Of a stretch of DNA of 64,000 nt, positions 25,201 to 37,640 are shown one piece after another; within the stretch, counting starts at the first letter, position 1; each line of letters opens with the position of its first letter. The notes below the pieces were generated by a model. The model was not told where the DNA came from, ran no database searches, and saw nothing but the letters and a program-made list of their open reading frames with translations. The DNA lies in assembly GCF_000003815.2 (NCBI RefSeq), contig NC_049989.1, positions 9,303,724 through 9,367,723 of the forward strand, in the 5' to 3' direction. The stretch is from Branchiostoma floridae. Taxonomy: Eukaryota > Chordata > Leptocardii > Amphioxiformes > Branchiostomatidae. The position numbers and the translations under genes were made by a program.

Positions 25201-28200
25201 AGTGTAGCCTCGCATAAATTCCGCCTCATAAATTTGAACCGACTTGCTGGCAAAACCTTTCTGCCAGGAAGGGCTCCAGGACAAAGGCCGATGCTTGAGA
25301 ACCCATTAGAATATCAAAACGATATTCCGTGGCCTAAAAAACACACCACTTGGAAATCGCAACCATTTATGCACAATTCTGGCTGCAGGTCATCCCTTTG
25401 AAAATGCAGAAATGTTGCTCTTTGGGGCCATCAATGCACTTTCCCGGAGGTAAAAGGATGCATTGTAAGACCTTTTAGACCTCATTTATGTATTCTAGTC
25501 AGGGCAACTAGGCTATTGGTATGCAAGTGCGTGGTGCAAAGCATGCGAAATGGGCACAGGCCATGTTGGCAAGGGCAGGTTCTGCCCGGAGATGCAGCCG
25601 ACCATGCTAAATGATTACAGTTGGGCAGAATGAACGTAATAAATTATTGAAGGTGAAAACAGACCACATGGAGTCCGACATGACTTGCCTTCATACACTC
25701 GCTTTACACTAGGTTTTTCTGAGACGTCTTGGCCAATACCGTCTCAGCCAAGACCTTTAACGAGAGCTTTACACACGCTGTGACAAGCTGTCTTGGACTC
25801 CCTGCAGAGCAGGCTTGCAGACATTATTCTGTGTCTCTGCATTTAACCACACACTTTCCTCTGTAATAAGTAGGCAGTTTTTCCACAAATGCAGGGGAAA
25901 TATAGATGGTTGGATTGTAGTGGACTCCAACAACTATCAGAAAAAAACAGTCCCTGTTTAAAGAGGTAAAAAAAGGTGTCGAAAATAAGAAAAAAAAAAT
26001 TACAATGAAAAACAACCTCCTAGTAAACACAGATCCAAAATGCTGTAGAGATTGCACTTGGTAGGCTCAATGATACATACCCTTTGACCTACAAATACCG
26101 CTCAAAGTTGGCCCTAAGCAGGCTCTGAGACGAATTTTCTAAGACCGTTCTCTTTACACAGTAAAAAATGGGTCTTGGCACTCCTGCTGTGCGTCTTCAC
26201 ACCCCTGCTGAGCGTCTTGAGACCACATCTGATGTGGTCTCAAGACGCACAGCAGGAAATCTGGTCTTGAGACCCCAAATCGCTCTTTACACTGTGGCTG
26301 AGACGTCTTGGCTGAGACGGTCTTGAGACGGTCTTGGCCAAGACGTCTCAGAAAAACCTAGTGTAAAGCGTGTGAAAATAACCATTGACAAGTTTTCATG
26401 CCACATCTGGATTACTTGATGATTTTACCATGCCAGAAAAATGCTGAATATCATGTCAATTATGCATATGTTTGGCAATTAATATGCCGTGTTTTCTGCC
26501 AGTTCTATAACCTTCATATCTGGGATCTCATCACAGATTGGGAGCAAAAACTATATTTTCTTACCAGAACACACCACAAGGACTAAAATATTCTATGGAT
26601 GACAGCTTTAGGCATGTGGCTCCCAGACAGCATTGTTGAACAGGGCAGATGGTTTATTGTTTGACAGAGAACCAGTTGAAAGGATATTGTCCTGCTTTTG
26701 GCCATCTGCACCCTGAAAATACTGCAGCTTCTGACCCTGGCTTGCAACATTTTTTTACTGCATTCATCCACATTTTTCCATGACTATTTCATGCCACTGT
26801 ACTGGGAATTTCTTTCACTGCTTTTAAATACTACTAAATAATTGATTAATCCACCATGGTTACTGTCAGATACCTATGCACTCAGCAACAATTTCCCAGA
26901 CACTGACTGTACTTCCATTCTGATTTCTTTGACAACTCGTCTGTGGTGACTTTTCGTGCATGCTTGCATGCAAGACACTTTCCAGGTACTGGATTCGGTA
27001 TTCATATTTAATGGCAAATGGTCTACATTAACAATATTCTCACCTGTCAAACAAAAAAGAAAAATCCCAATGTCCTTACCTGATATCAAATGTCTGCAGG
27101 GTAGAATTTCCACTCAGAAGCACTGGGACGGAGAACTGCTGCCCGGGCGTCAGGACTTTCTTCGGAACTTTCAACACTAGATTCGAGCCGTCCCCAACTT
27201 CTTTATATTGCACTGCTGGTATGGTCAGGAATACTGCACCCACATGTCTCAGTTCAGGAATCTCTCCCCGCAATCTTTCTTGTCTAATTGAGTTCAAATT
27301 CTCTTCTGGACACTGCAAGCTTTCGTCGAGGGGCACCAAACTGTAAAAAACTTGTACTTCCTTGTCCTGCCACTTGCCCTGTTGCATGGGGCTCTTTTCC
27401 GTCGCCGAATCTTTCCACCAGTGTAGCGGGAGCTCTGTCTCCGCGATACAAAGGCGTTCAGGTCCGTCTGGTTGACATGTGGCCTTTGCTTCTTTCCCGT
27501 CCATCGTTACATGAAGAACGATACACGGTAAGGGTCCAGAGCCCTCATTTCTTGACAAGTCGCTTTCCACAATATGAAATAACACCCCCAGTCTGGATTT
27601 CTCGGGAGTTAGACTTTTATCTAAGAGGTGCGCCCGAATGTCCAGTTTATAAAACTGGCCGGGGCTTGTCCGATTTAGGCCAGGAAACAAAAACTCATGT
27701 GGCACACTCTGTTGCACTTTGAAGGGGCCGTAGCTGGCTCGGACAACTGCCGGCTCCCTGGGTCGGAGAAGTGCAAACTGGTCGATTTGCACTGTCTCAC
27801 TCCCATTGGAGAAAAGGCTACTAAAGTCATCTTGTAGGAAGTAGGCAGAGTCTGCATGCTCGTAGGTTAAATGGGCAGGGAAGCTCACAGGGACAGGAAA
27901 CACCTCCTCTTGTAATGCCTCCTCTGCTATACTGCGGGCTGCTCCTGCATAAACCAACACACAAAAAAGCAGTACATTACTATAAAGTATAATGCTTTTT
28001 CTTTGACTTACTCTCAGTCTTGCTTTACACACATCAAACACATAACATTAATTTCAAGGCTATATAATTTGAAGGCTGTAGGTCAAGCCTTTATTCCAAA
28101 CTTCTTTGCTAAAGAAAGCATGAACGAAAGCCAATAACACATTATCAATATCAATATCAAACTTTCAAAGCCATCAACACAATACATAATGAATAAACAT

Positions 28201-31200
28201 TGCACAGGAGAGTAATCATACTATATGTTGGGAATTCGGTGCACAAACCAGATTTTTTGTTAGAGCTATGAGACCTCAATATGTTAGATACAATGAGGCA
28301 ACTATCATGTTTAATGTGTGTCAACTGTATTTGGCATAAGATTTATTTTAAACCTGAAACTTGGGACATTCAAGAGCTAGGTCAATATCAAGTGGTCATC
28401 GAGCGGCAGCCTGACTCAGGTGAGAGGATAGCTTCACCTGCGTTGGTGGTCTCGGATCACTACCAACACTGAATAGGACACCTATGTCTGCCATTGTTGG
28501 AAGCAGGCCCCCTAACGTACCACACAGCTTGTATCCGTCCTTGAGGTAACTTTTGTGACCCCCAGACACCAAACTACAAGCAAAGCACGGTTTTGATTGG
28601 CCGAACCATGCGCTGCACCCAAAATACACTTTGGCAACTTGACTCCTGTAAGGGGATAATGTAAACAATCAGCTACCCCTGCGCCAGAATAGCCGAGTTG
28701 ACACTGTAACTCTAACTGGCCAGTAGTGTAAACTCAACACAAGCTCGCTCTGTTTGGAGTTACCCGAAAGGAAAAAATTTACACTTTGTGATATGTAACC
28801 GCTTTGCTTGGGATGAAGTGCATGCTAACACCACGCAGTGTCTGCGTCGCGTCCCTTCGAAAGGATCCAGTTGTTTATACTGTCCGCGATTGGCTCAGTG
28901 AGCATGTAGATGCAAACTGTCATCTGCTCTGCACATTTTGAATGGCTAGACTTTCACTGAGAGTGCCTACCGGGCCACTTGTGTATTGAAGACACTCAAG
29001 AACTATATAGTCCATTACAGATAGCAATGGTACATCAGTTACAAGTAGGACTCTTTCTCAAAACACTACCTGTGATGATAGGAGGGTGGGGGAGATGTTA
29101 GCCCTAAAGGTTTTATGGCTTCCCAATCTGCAATTAACACTTAACAACAGTATATTCTCACATTCAGTCTATATAAATATGCCAGACCACATTACAACAC
29201 AGTTAGCTACAAAGCAGCATCTTCATTTTGGTAAGCTTGACTCCAGATTGGATGTTCACAAAGTATCAAGGGAGAGTGTACTTGTGCAACCATGTATAGA
29301 TGTCATGTGATATTCTGAATATTGAATGTCCTAATCTTATAACAGAATATTGAAATCCATATTGCATTACAGCATGGACTATACAATTTGAAATTTGAAC
29401 AGACAACGACAATGCTTTATTCTTCTTTTCACCTTTTCAATAGTCTCTGGAGAAAATAAATCCTACTATGATGTGATAAAATAATCTCGATCTTGCATTG
29501 CGAGATCACATGGGAAATCAACTCTTTATAACCTTGGCCCATCATGATGATAGCAAGTCTTCTAATGTTTCCCATTTGCGAACAAGTTACATTGTTCTCA
29601 CCAAAGTAATTACAATGATGTTGGATATCTCCCTCCCAAAGCTCATAATACATTTCAAAAAAGCAGACAAATAACAAGATCTGATGTCTAACAGGTGATA
29701 AAGTTTGCAAATGGAATCAAGTGGTAGGTTTCAATTCAGACATGCCCAGCCCTTTGGGAAAGGAAGTGAGTGCTCTTTATAACATGAGAGCGAACCACTC
29801 AAAAAGCCCCCAGAAGTAGTAGTGAAAGCTGTGTCTACAGTGTAACGGTGAGGTCTGTTTTCTTCGCTCCCCTGCTTTGCCTTCAAGAGGTGTGTAAACA
29901 CCAGTTGAAGGAACTTGCTTCCAACACAAAGACTTGGAACACATATGTAGTTTGCTGCGGTCCCTTTGGCAGCCATTTTTTTTGTTCACCCCGTGTTCAA
30001 AGAGTTTGCTTGAATTAATCATTAACTAACCCACCTTTTTTACAACCTTTGAAGATTAAAGTTTACAGCCTAATGGCTAGATCTAATAGACCTTGCCGCA
30101 GTAGATAAATAACCGATTTTCACACATGGAGTTGTGTAAACTTCTTGTAATCATTCCAAGTTTGGGGAGAAAACAGAGGCTACACATGTGGATGTGTGCA
30201 CACAGTCTACGATTGCAAGCCACTCCAGGCTACCTGTTTGCTTTTATTCCTTCAAACGTATACTTCCAAACACAGGCGATTATATAGGACTGGGAGATAG
30301 GCAATATTTAGGGTTGAGCTCCATTGTATGTGTATGTTGTTGCCTGATGGTGGCATTTCAAAGCATGTTTGTTGACATTATGATCGACCAATGGACCGTC
30401 TACCTCCCACGCTTGGCTGCCTTTTCGCAACCTGCCAGCCAACCCTCCACCAAACCAGCCAGGAACTCCTATCTAAACATCACAAACATTTCCCCCTGCC
30501 AACTGTCTTTCCTAAGAGTAGGATCAGCGGGGGAAGCCTCTTGACAATGCTGTCGATAAGCCTTGTTTTGTCGCTCTCTTCTAACAGGGTATTTAGCCGC
30601 CGGCCACCAGGCAAAAGTCTCTGGTTACTTGTGCCAGATTACATGGCCATTTTTCGGTGCAAGTGATCCGAGGCATCTTACATGCAGCCTATTGTTCCAA
30701 CCCACCAACCCTTTTCAAACAATATTAAAATCAAGCCGGGTTTGTTAGTTTATATTTCAGCGCCGACTCAGCCTGAATGAATCGTCAACGTTTACGCCCA
30801 GGATACTAAACAGCAACTTTGGTGCTGATTTCAGTATTTTGCAAATTTCCTCCATTGTTTATGCCTATAAAGGAAAAGCGGTTAGTGGGCGAATCCCCAC
30901 GCCAACCAGGACGAGTTAGCCACACAGAATGGAATGTCTTTCCAGTTTAGGCATATCTTTGACCTCAAAGGACTCTGAAGGATAAACACAAGCAATCATG
31001 GCAGAAACACAATCACACTGGTCCTTTCAACATCCGCCTGATTAGATTAAGGTTCCATTAGCCTCGCGATGATGAGGCCCGAGAATGTAGACTGCAGGAA
31101 ACACACGCTGCCGAATGAGTCAGAAACCAATCAGTGGACTGTTCTCTCCATAACCTAGCGGGACAGAACTTGCGGCCCATTTGCGCCTATAGGCCTAGGA

Positions 31201-34200
31201 AAACATTTAGCACCCATTACATCCATCAGCATGAATCATGACCAAAAAGATGTTCTCCCCATCTATGTTGTTAGACACCTCCCTTTCAGCAGATAGGAGA
31301 GGATAGTTCATGATAACAGTCCAAGGCATGGCTAGATAGTAAGGATACTTGTAGAGGTATTTTGTTAATTCAAATGCTAGGCAGTGCCTACTGTTTTGAG
31401 CGGCTTATCAGACAATGGTGAGAAGTATATAAATCACATGGAAGGCCATAACTCAGCTGCAATGTAACTATTTTCCTCTCTCCTTTGTCAAATAAAAAAC
31501 AGTTAAGATGAACTGAACAGAAAAACAGTATTTTTTCTTTGTATTGCACATTTGTTTTTCCCTTTTTTCTACCTTTTTACTGCTTCAAAAATTCATATCT
31601 TTTCAGTCCCTCAACCAGAGATAAAAACTGATAAGATATTATAATAGAAGTAAAGCATAAAATGTGGCAAATTAATAAACATGACTTCCTCATACATGTG
31701 CTAAACCTATTTCTCTATGCAGCAGAGGACACCTTCATTTGCTAGTTTTCCCGGAAGGTTGCTGAAACATGTTTATGGAAATAGATTGAGATCACAGATG
31801 CACCTCCAGATTTATCCTCGCATTCTGATTGAAATCTATCATCAGGACAAAAACTGCTCTCTCGGGATATAATATTTGTACCAGTCAGGAGGGGGAAACT
31901 GCAGTCATGCTACCACCTGATAAACCTTGAACTGTGGTGGATTATCAGTGTGTGATCTTGCTTTTATTGGGTGGAGTCAGCGTAGGCAAACATTCTATTA
32001 GTACAATACATTGTTGTCTGAAAATCGACCAAGCCATGGTCTTCATGAAATAAGGTCGTTATAATGTACTGCAATTTAACAGTCAGCAACTTGAAATTCT
32101 GAGATCACCACTCAAGCTTTTTATCACCTTAAGTTTCTAACTTCTTGGCTCCTTTCTTTATATAATTATTGATTATAGCATTTGGATTTATTCCTCTGAA
32201 AAGAAAATGATGTCACAATCATACCATTGCAATGATCTACTGTATTCTACTATTTCTACATTCACAGAGAATATGATGATGTAGGAATTTTAGTAAAATT
32301 TATAACTGCCATAATGAGGAAATATCTATGCTGCAGAGGCAGGACCAGCAGCCATATTGATTTTCTGGGGGCGCAGCTAACCCTCCTTTTCAGTAGGTCA
32401 TTTACTTTCACCCCGATCAATAATGCATTCCAAAAGGGGCTGTCAAGAACATGGAGTTTTGCTATTTGGTACGTCGCCAACGTTACCCATGAATCGGATG
32501 CCTTTTTCGTTCCAGACAACATTTCAAATTATCTGTTACTGTATCATGACTGGCCGCCAGAGTATTATCAATAAGAAAAAATTTCTCTGCAGACATCTAT
32601 TTTGTGTCAAATGATGACAATAGCAATACAATGGATCTTATCTATTGATTTGACCAGTTGTATAATTCATTATTCAATTATGTACCTACTCAGCAAATCC
32701 TTTTCCCACTTGCGCGACCAAACATGCTCCTTAGCAGAATCTCCGTTCAAATGCAGTTTTATTTTTACAGTCGTCACCACGAGCAATTCCGAATCAAGTC
32801 TGGTATTATGTGACGATTTCTCCTACATCTCTGGCATTTGTATTGATTTTTCAGTCCTACAAACACACCGACCATCTCGAACAAACCGGTGCCAACAAAT
32901 TATTGACAGAAATAGTTTTGTACCTGTGGATATACATCCACCAGATAATGATCAAATAACTGGCCAGCTGACTGTGTTCTCAAAAGTATTGATTGAACTG
33001 AACCATTCTTGCCTGCCATTGTTTTTTTTACAGTATTGGATCCTTTTTTACGGCACTGATATGAGATTTTACACGCTAACCAAATGGTAATCACACGCTC
33101 CAGGTGACAATGCAATTTTAGCTTTCTGCAAGAGGTGACAAAGGTCTAAAGTGAACTGCTACTGTTTCTAGTAGTCACATATATTAATCAATGTTGTTGG
33201 CATCTTTGTATTTTGATTATTTGTTAATGTATTTTGATTGTTTTTGTTTTGAAATCTGTGAGGAATGCATTTGAAACAATGAAATGATGGAGGACATCTG
33301 TGATAAAAGTGAATTTTGGATAATTTTTATGTATTTTGCATGGTAAATCTGGATCTAAAATCCCTATGAATGACTGTTCATGCAAAATCTGCTATATGCT
33401 ATATAAAGCATTCTTCCCATATATAAGTGCATATACATGAATATTAAATCATTTGGTATATATTCAAGGATCAAGGGTATAATATTGTAACTTTTTAATT
33501 CTCCAAAAAGAAATCCAATTTTCATATCTACACATCCATAAGCTAATTTTCTCTCATAGAATATTACATTATCAACATGAATATAACATTATAGGATGGC
33601 TGGAAACTACAAGCCCCTCAACAGAAGGGCCACTTCAGCGAGATTATAGGGCCAGAATCAGCAGTTTATCATTCATGGCAGCATAATCTTAATTAGCTTT
33701 AAGTATGGATCAATATGGACCATAAGGCATTAACAGTGAGATGCGTCTGACCACCTTTCAAAATTCATTTCAAGCAGGGTGGACATTTCAAATTTGCATT
33801 TCTCTTTGACTTATAACGTTATTGATTACAATATTTTATAAATGGACATGAATACCTTTTCGGTTTCAATGTACATGTATAAGCTGTGTACTGTCCAACT
33901 CATATGGCTGTTTGTAAGCCAAATTTTGAAGCCACTTGGCAAATGTGGCACCGCTTTCAGATCTCAGACCCAGAGTCAAACTTGGATGGGAGTCAGAAAA
34001 GGCCTTGCCTCCTCTGCCCTTTTTGGCACAGTATCGCCCCTCCTGGGAGGAACAACCTGGGGGTTGTGATCAGCACCTCCCTACCAACAGAAATGTGTTT
34101 CTCATCTTCTGCAGTGCATATTTGTGTTCCAGCACATTACAGACCAGCCATTTGGACTGGCAGGGGGAATTGCCAATGACCCTGCAAAATGGAATCAGCC

Positions 34201-37200
34201 GTCCATGTCACCAGATCCCCCTGCTCCGCTTTCCAGGTGCCTAATTGATTGCAAATGTGGGAAGGAAGGGAAAGAGTCCTCCAGTCAGTCTCCCCACACA
34301 TGCCCCAGAGTACCAAATCTGGACTCTCTTTGCAAAGTGAGTGTATTCACCTAACCTGAATTCATCAAGTGTTTGAGCATAAACTTTGATTGACTGAACT
34401 TGGACTTCCCTGGCCTTGAATGTTTAACCCCAAGAAGATAAATAGCTTGGTGCAGTTTCAGACAACATCTTGGTGCTTGTAGTACTGCAATTGTTGTACA
34501 AGGCTAGACACCCTTATCATGTGGGTGTTATTGGCTTCAATACATACTGATTAATTCAGATAAGCCCCCCTCCCACCTACCAACCACACAGCATGCAGCT
34601 AAACTTTTCAATAGATGATCCCTTTAGACCAGTAGCCAATCACAACATGATGTTGTCACTCCCTGTGCAGTGCCTGATGTATCAATTCAGCTCAGGTCTG
34701 CTCCTGCAACCAGTCTCAAAATCCTGTCATTTATATGCGCATAATCATGAAGCCAGAGCCATTGAATCTACACCTGTCCATCCACACCCCGGGGTGAGGC
34801 TGAAAGGAGCCATTTCATTTGCAGTAAAAATTTTGCGTGATGCATATTTATGTGTCATCTGTTGGTGGAGTTGTAGTCTTGAAATGTAGCCTAGTCATTA
34901 TCGCTACAGGATCAAACACCACAACACATCATGTCGTATATTGTAACAGCAAACTTACTCCAATGGCCATAAAACCATACAGCATTTTACCGCTGGCGTG
35001 ACAGGCTTTCCCTTTTCTGTATGCTCAGATACATATCAACTGTCATAAACAAAAAGTATGATAGACCTGATATACAAAAGACCTGATAAATCAAACTTTC
35101 CACAGTACAGTGGCAACATATTTCTTACAACTTTATCTGCCATTCACGCAAACACACTATGAGCAACAGCAGGCCTCCTAAATAGTGTTATGTAGCCTAT
35201 AATATGTGTTCATTGGACATCTGTCTGTATTTGGGTAGGGCTTATCAAATATAGCCACACTGCCAAATGGTAGAATACAGCAGAAGGACCGTGAAATGAA
35301 ATATACCACAGCAAAGGATATTTCCAGAATGGTCACAACTTGATTGTTGACATAGCTACCAAGGTTTTACTTGTTAGTTATATTTTTCAGTTGGTGGCAA
35401 AGCAACCAACATCAATTTTTTCCTCAAAAAACAATCTGTAAAGTGTAATAGGGGCAGTAGAATCTCTATGTTTTCCATTAGATTCTAACATCCATGTAAT
35501 TTGTAAAACTGTGCAATGAACAGAATCATACAAACATCCAGAAAAAAATGGCAATTTTAATTCAATGCCATACAACAGTAGTCCCAGTTGGCTGGTATGC
35601 ACAAGAATGTTGCGACGATTTCGTAATGCGGGTGCGAAACAGAGATGTACCCTGACATGCAGACAAAGGGATAGTAGAATAATCACACTCATTTGATATT
35701 CACGGCGATGCCTACATGACACTTTGTATCCTGGATACTGGTCCATTGGGGAAAGGAAATGCACACCATCAAAATGCATGAGTGCCTTCTGGAATTTTAC
35801 GACCCATCTTTCGCTCCTCCCACATTTTATTGGCATTTATCTCATCTCTGCAAAAATTTCTGCAGAAACTTGCATGGACATCAAATTCATCATACACGAC
35901 AAAAAACTATTAAATCGTCCAACAATAAAATGTAGATACCTGATAAAAATACTAGTGCTGACCGTTCAACTATTCCATGCCTTTTTTAACACCTTGTTCG
36001 AAACATCTCAAGTCGCATTTTAGACAAAGTTCACTTTTCAATATGTTCTGTTGTTCAGTTACATTCCTGTTTTGAAAGTCAACTCATTTTGTTGTTGTTA
36101 TCCATTTAGAACTGCAATCAGGTGGCTATAAAAGCACTGAATATTCAATGATTCCTTTAATATTCATACACTTTATAAATTATCAAATTGTTTGATATGT
36201 GCGAAGGTAGTAAACTACCCTTGTTTAACAAGTCAACAAAGCGTTACAAATATATAGGCTTGTTTGGCGAAAACTTGTTTGGAGAAAGCTTTATAGTCTG
36301 CTACAACCTGATTTGAATAAGAAGCCTTTTCAATAGACATACATACAAATAGCGATGAAGGAAAACGTCGTTTGTTATGAAAATTTCTAATTTGAAGTGG
36401 ATTTAAGTTTCAATGGATACACGCTAATTGGGGTTGTTGCGTCTTTTGGCACTCTTTTGTTTTGAGGAAAACGTGTTAAAACTGGCGGGTTGGTGGAAAT
36501 TGAGACGGGCTCCTGTCAAATAGACAAAATCATTTACACACAAAGTAGTTTGGACAAGCCGCTAGATCCTCTACAACAATAGGTACAGATAAAACATCAA
36601 AACGCCTCGAGCCGCTTCCTCTGGTTTCCTCGAAAAACAAAAGCCCCCTCCAGTGTAGCAAAACTAGCGGCGACTTTAGAAGTATACAAGCCGATTTGGT
36701 CCATGTAACATGTGGAAATCTAAACCCTTGCAGTATTTGCTCTAAGAGGGCCAAATCGTGTCGTTTTCTCGATTAGTTACTCTGATTTCATGTACAGGAA
36801 TTTGTAGATACATCCTACTGTTTTTAGACTCATAAAATTTGAATCGAGACAGAAACGATCAAATTTTGACCATGTATTCCTGTTAATAATCCAAATTAGA
36901 AAGCAGGGCAAAGAGGGATTATATAAGGAAGCTGCACAACCATGCTGTCTGTAGTTTTAAGTACTCGTATCAAGCTACCGTCGTCCAATATTTGAAGTCA
37001 AGAAGCCATGTCAAGTTTGCTTTGACCGTGCCACTCTTGCAATACAATACCACTGAACCATTTTGTAACACCTCTGCTACTTTCCGCTACATGATCACGA
37101 CACAAAAAAAGGTGGATGACTCGTGTTGAAATCACAAGGATCCGTGGTCGTACCTGTGGTTATGAGACCCAGGAAGGCAGCTAGGAGGGCCGACCGGTAG

Positions 37201-37211
37201 ACGGCCCCCAT
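9092..37211 (-). CDS. TMEM132: TMEM132-family transmembrane protein, complete, ten coding exons
   Basis: Single-pass type I membrane protein of a family with neural and adhesion or cytoskeleton-linked roles. Coding exons on the minus strand: 37154-37211, 27080-27944, 22176-22349, 15400-15625, 14758-14901, 13503-13717, 12644-12819, 12131-12276, 11530-11724, 9092-10297. All have AG/GT borders and joining phases (1,2,2,0,0,2,1,0,0), giving 1134 residues. Exon 1 encodes a signal peptide. Exon 2 holds the N-terminal TMEM132 domain (ASYGPFKVQQSVPHEFLFPG). The middle exons match the family's cohesin-like and BIG2/Ig-like domains (for example WMPELPLTVELSDTRLSQIK in exon 6). Exon 10 carries an acidic linker, the membrane segment (about residues 964-990), HAHDWVWLG just inside the membrane, a proline run, and a C-terminal EYLENLKESSA. 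Vertebrates have five paralogues (A-E); which ones this gene corresponds to cannot be decided by eye, and it may be pro-orthologous to several. Confidence 0.95.
10298..11529 (-). other. TMEM132 intron 9
   Basis: Bounded by donor gtaaga (read at 11529) and acceptor tacag (10298-10302). No second gene or clear repeat was seen. Confidence 0.8.
12820..14757 (-). other. TMEM132 introns 6 and 5, flanking exon 6
   Basis: Intron 6 (12820-13502) contains the palindromic MITE. Intron 5 (13718-14757) is AT-rich and shows no gene. Exon 6 (13503-13717) between them codes for the Ig-like segment ending in DNNYNR. Confidence 0.75.
12876..12931. repeat. Palindromic MITE in TMEM132 intron 6
   Basis: Near-perfect hairpin: 24-bp arms 12876-12899 and 12908-12931 differ at one base, with an 8-base loop. 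Flanks gttaacacc (12865-12873) and gtcaacacc (12934-12942) look like a 9-bp target-site duplication with one difference. It belongs to the same family as 5199-5277 and lies 57 bp upstream of exon 7. Confidence 0.8.
15626..22175 (-). other. TMEM132 intron 3 (6.5 kb)
   Basis: No confident exon was found inside. A 90-codon minus-strand ORF at 16381-16653 has no recognisable family or matching splice phase. A GC-richer block at 17878-18277, listed separately, stands out from the AT-rich surroundings. Several stretches with little simple sequence (18.6-19.5 kb, 20.3-20.8 kb) could be non-coding regulatory DNA, but nothing in one sequence alone shows this. Confidence 0.6.
17878..18277. other. GC-rich block, open on both strands, inside TMEM132 intron 3
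   Basis: Overlapping ORFs of 127 codons (+, 17894-18277) and 120 codons (-, 17878-18240) cover the same 360 bases. Neither product resembles a known family. The block contains actaattaaa, an ATTA-type homeodomain-like core, and several CpG. It may be an intronic regulatory element, an unannotated exon, or chance. Confidence 0.3.
23857..24210 (+). repeat. Exact 177-bp tandem duplication
   Basis: Copy 1 (23857-24033) and copy 2 (24034-24210) read identical throughout, both starting ggaaatgggtgataaggaat and ending gtaaatccaac. Identity implies a very recent duplication or an assembly artefact from two haplotypes or overlapping reads. It is intronic and has no coding effect. Confidence 0.9.
25700..26370. 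mobile_element. Non-autonomous DNA transposon with 37-bp perfect TIRs
   Basis: Terminal inverted repeats 25700-25736 and 26334-26370 are perfect over 37 bp (left end cgctttacactaggtttttc). Inside are further copies of the agacgtcttgg/gtcttgagac motif and a large internal palindrome around 26203-26260 (gcgtcttgagaccacatctg then its inverse). No transposase ORF is present. Length 671 bp. It lies in TMEM132 intron 2. Confidence 0.85.
27080..27944 (-). CDS. TMEM132: TMEM132 exon 2: N-terminal extracellular domain
   Basis: An 865-base exon encoding residues 20-308. It opens after acceptor atgcag with the rest of the signal peptide and GAARSIAEE, then LPVYLP-like FPVPVSFPAHLTYEHADSAY, SYGPFKVQQSVPHEF, CPEENLNS and a final TLQTFDI before donor cag/gtaagg. 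An ATG about 33 codons upstream in the same frame (28041) belongs to intron sequence and is not the start, because exon 1 at 37.2 kb supplies a signal peptide in matching phase. Confidence 0.93.
27945..37153 (-). other. TMEM132 intron 1 (9.2 kb)
   Basis: Large first intron between the signal-peptide exon and exon 2. ORFs inside (for example 32602-33090, 30188-30544) lack family motifs and coherent splice signals. Parts such as 30.5-31.3 kb have mixed, non-repetitive composition that would suit conserved regulatory DNA, but this cannot be judged from one genome. No transposase or retrotransposon ORF was recognised. Confidence 0.6.
37154..37211 (-). CDS. TMEM132: TMEM132 exon 1: start codon and signal peptide
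   Basis: The ATG at 37211 (minus strand) starts MGAVYRSALLAAFLGLITT, a typical signal peptide core, and a donor cacag/gtacga follows at 37154. The exon ends with one base of the next codon, and exon 2 begins with the two bases that complete glycine, so phases agree. In-frame ORF sequence upstream of this ATG is rich in H, T and P and looks like 5' UTR. Confidence 0.85.
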
Positions 37212-37640
37212 GTCTTGGCCTGGGGTTGTCGCTGTACCGCTAGATGTGTGTGGCAAGCCGTCTGGATACACAGAAGCCGGCGGATGATCGGCGGTGTCCG
37301 GCGCGAGAGAGAGAGGTGTGTGTACGTGCTCTGGGTATGTATACACACGGTCTGTGTCTGCAACACCTCGGCTCAAGCAGTGCCCCGCTACGGACTCACA
37401 CCAGGGTGCCAGGGATCGGTGAACAGGCGTTCATCTCTCTCTCCCTCCATCTGTAAGCCCCCGCGCACATTGCATACATTTACTCCCCAATCACATCGAT
37501 TTCCAAAACAGGCCGAACCCAGGGCCAAACATGCGAATCGACCGGCCGAGCGGCGCGCTGATTGGCGGGCGGCGGGCAACAAAGGGCCAGCCTGATATTT
37601 GATATGGGTCCTGGCACTGAAGGAAGAGGGGGTAACAGGG
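37212..37640 (-). promoter_or_regulatory. CpG-rich putative promoter and 5' UTR of TMEM132
   Basis: The 430 bases upstream of the start codon are much richer in CpG than their surroundings, densest at about 37526-37580 (cgaccggccgagcggcgcgc). On the minus strand an inverted CCAAT box lies next to a GC box (cccgccaatcag, about 37557-37568). A (CT/GA)-type stretch, agagagagaggtgtgtgt, lies at about 37306-37323. No TATA box is evident. The transcription start is not located. Confidence 0.45.

Larger units (their letters stand above)
22350..27079 (-). other. TMEM132 intron 2 (4.7 kb) with a tandem duplication and a long-TIR element
   Basis: Bounded by donor gtaagg next to exon 2 and acceptor ttcag before exon 3. 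It contains the exact 177-bp tandem duplication at 23857-24210 and the TIR element at 25700-26370. No nested gene recognised. Confidence 0.75.

Noticed and set aside
27945-28041. ATG at 28041 as the start of TMEM132
   Set aside because: Exon 1 at 37.2 kb provides a better signal peptide in matching phase, and an acceptor ends at 27945.
32602-33090. 162-codon + strand ORF in TMEM132 intron 1
   Set aside because: Mixed, low-complexity composition, no recognisable domain, no supporting splice structure.
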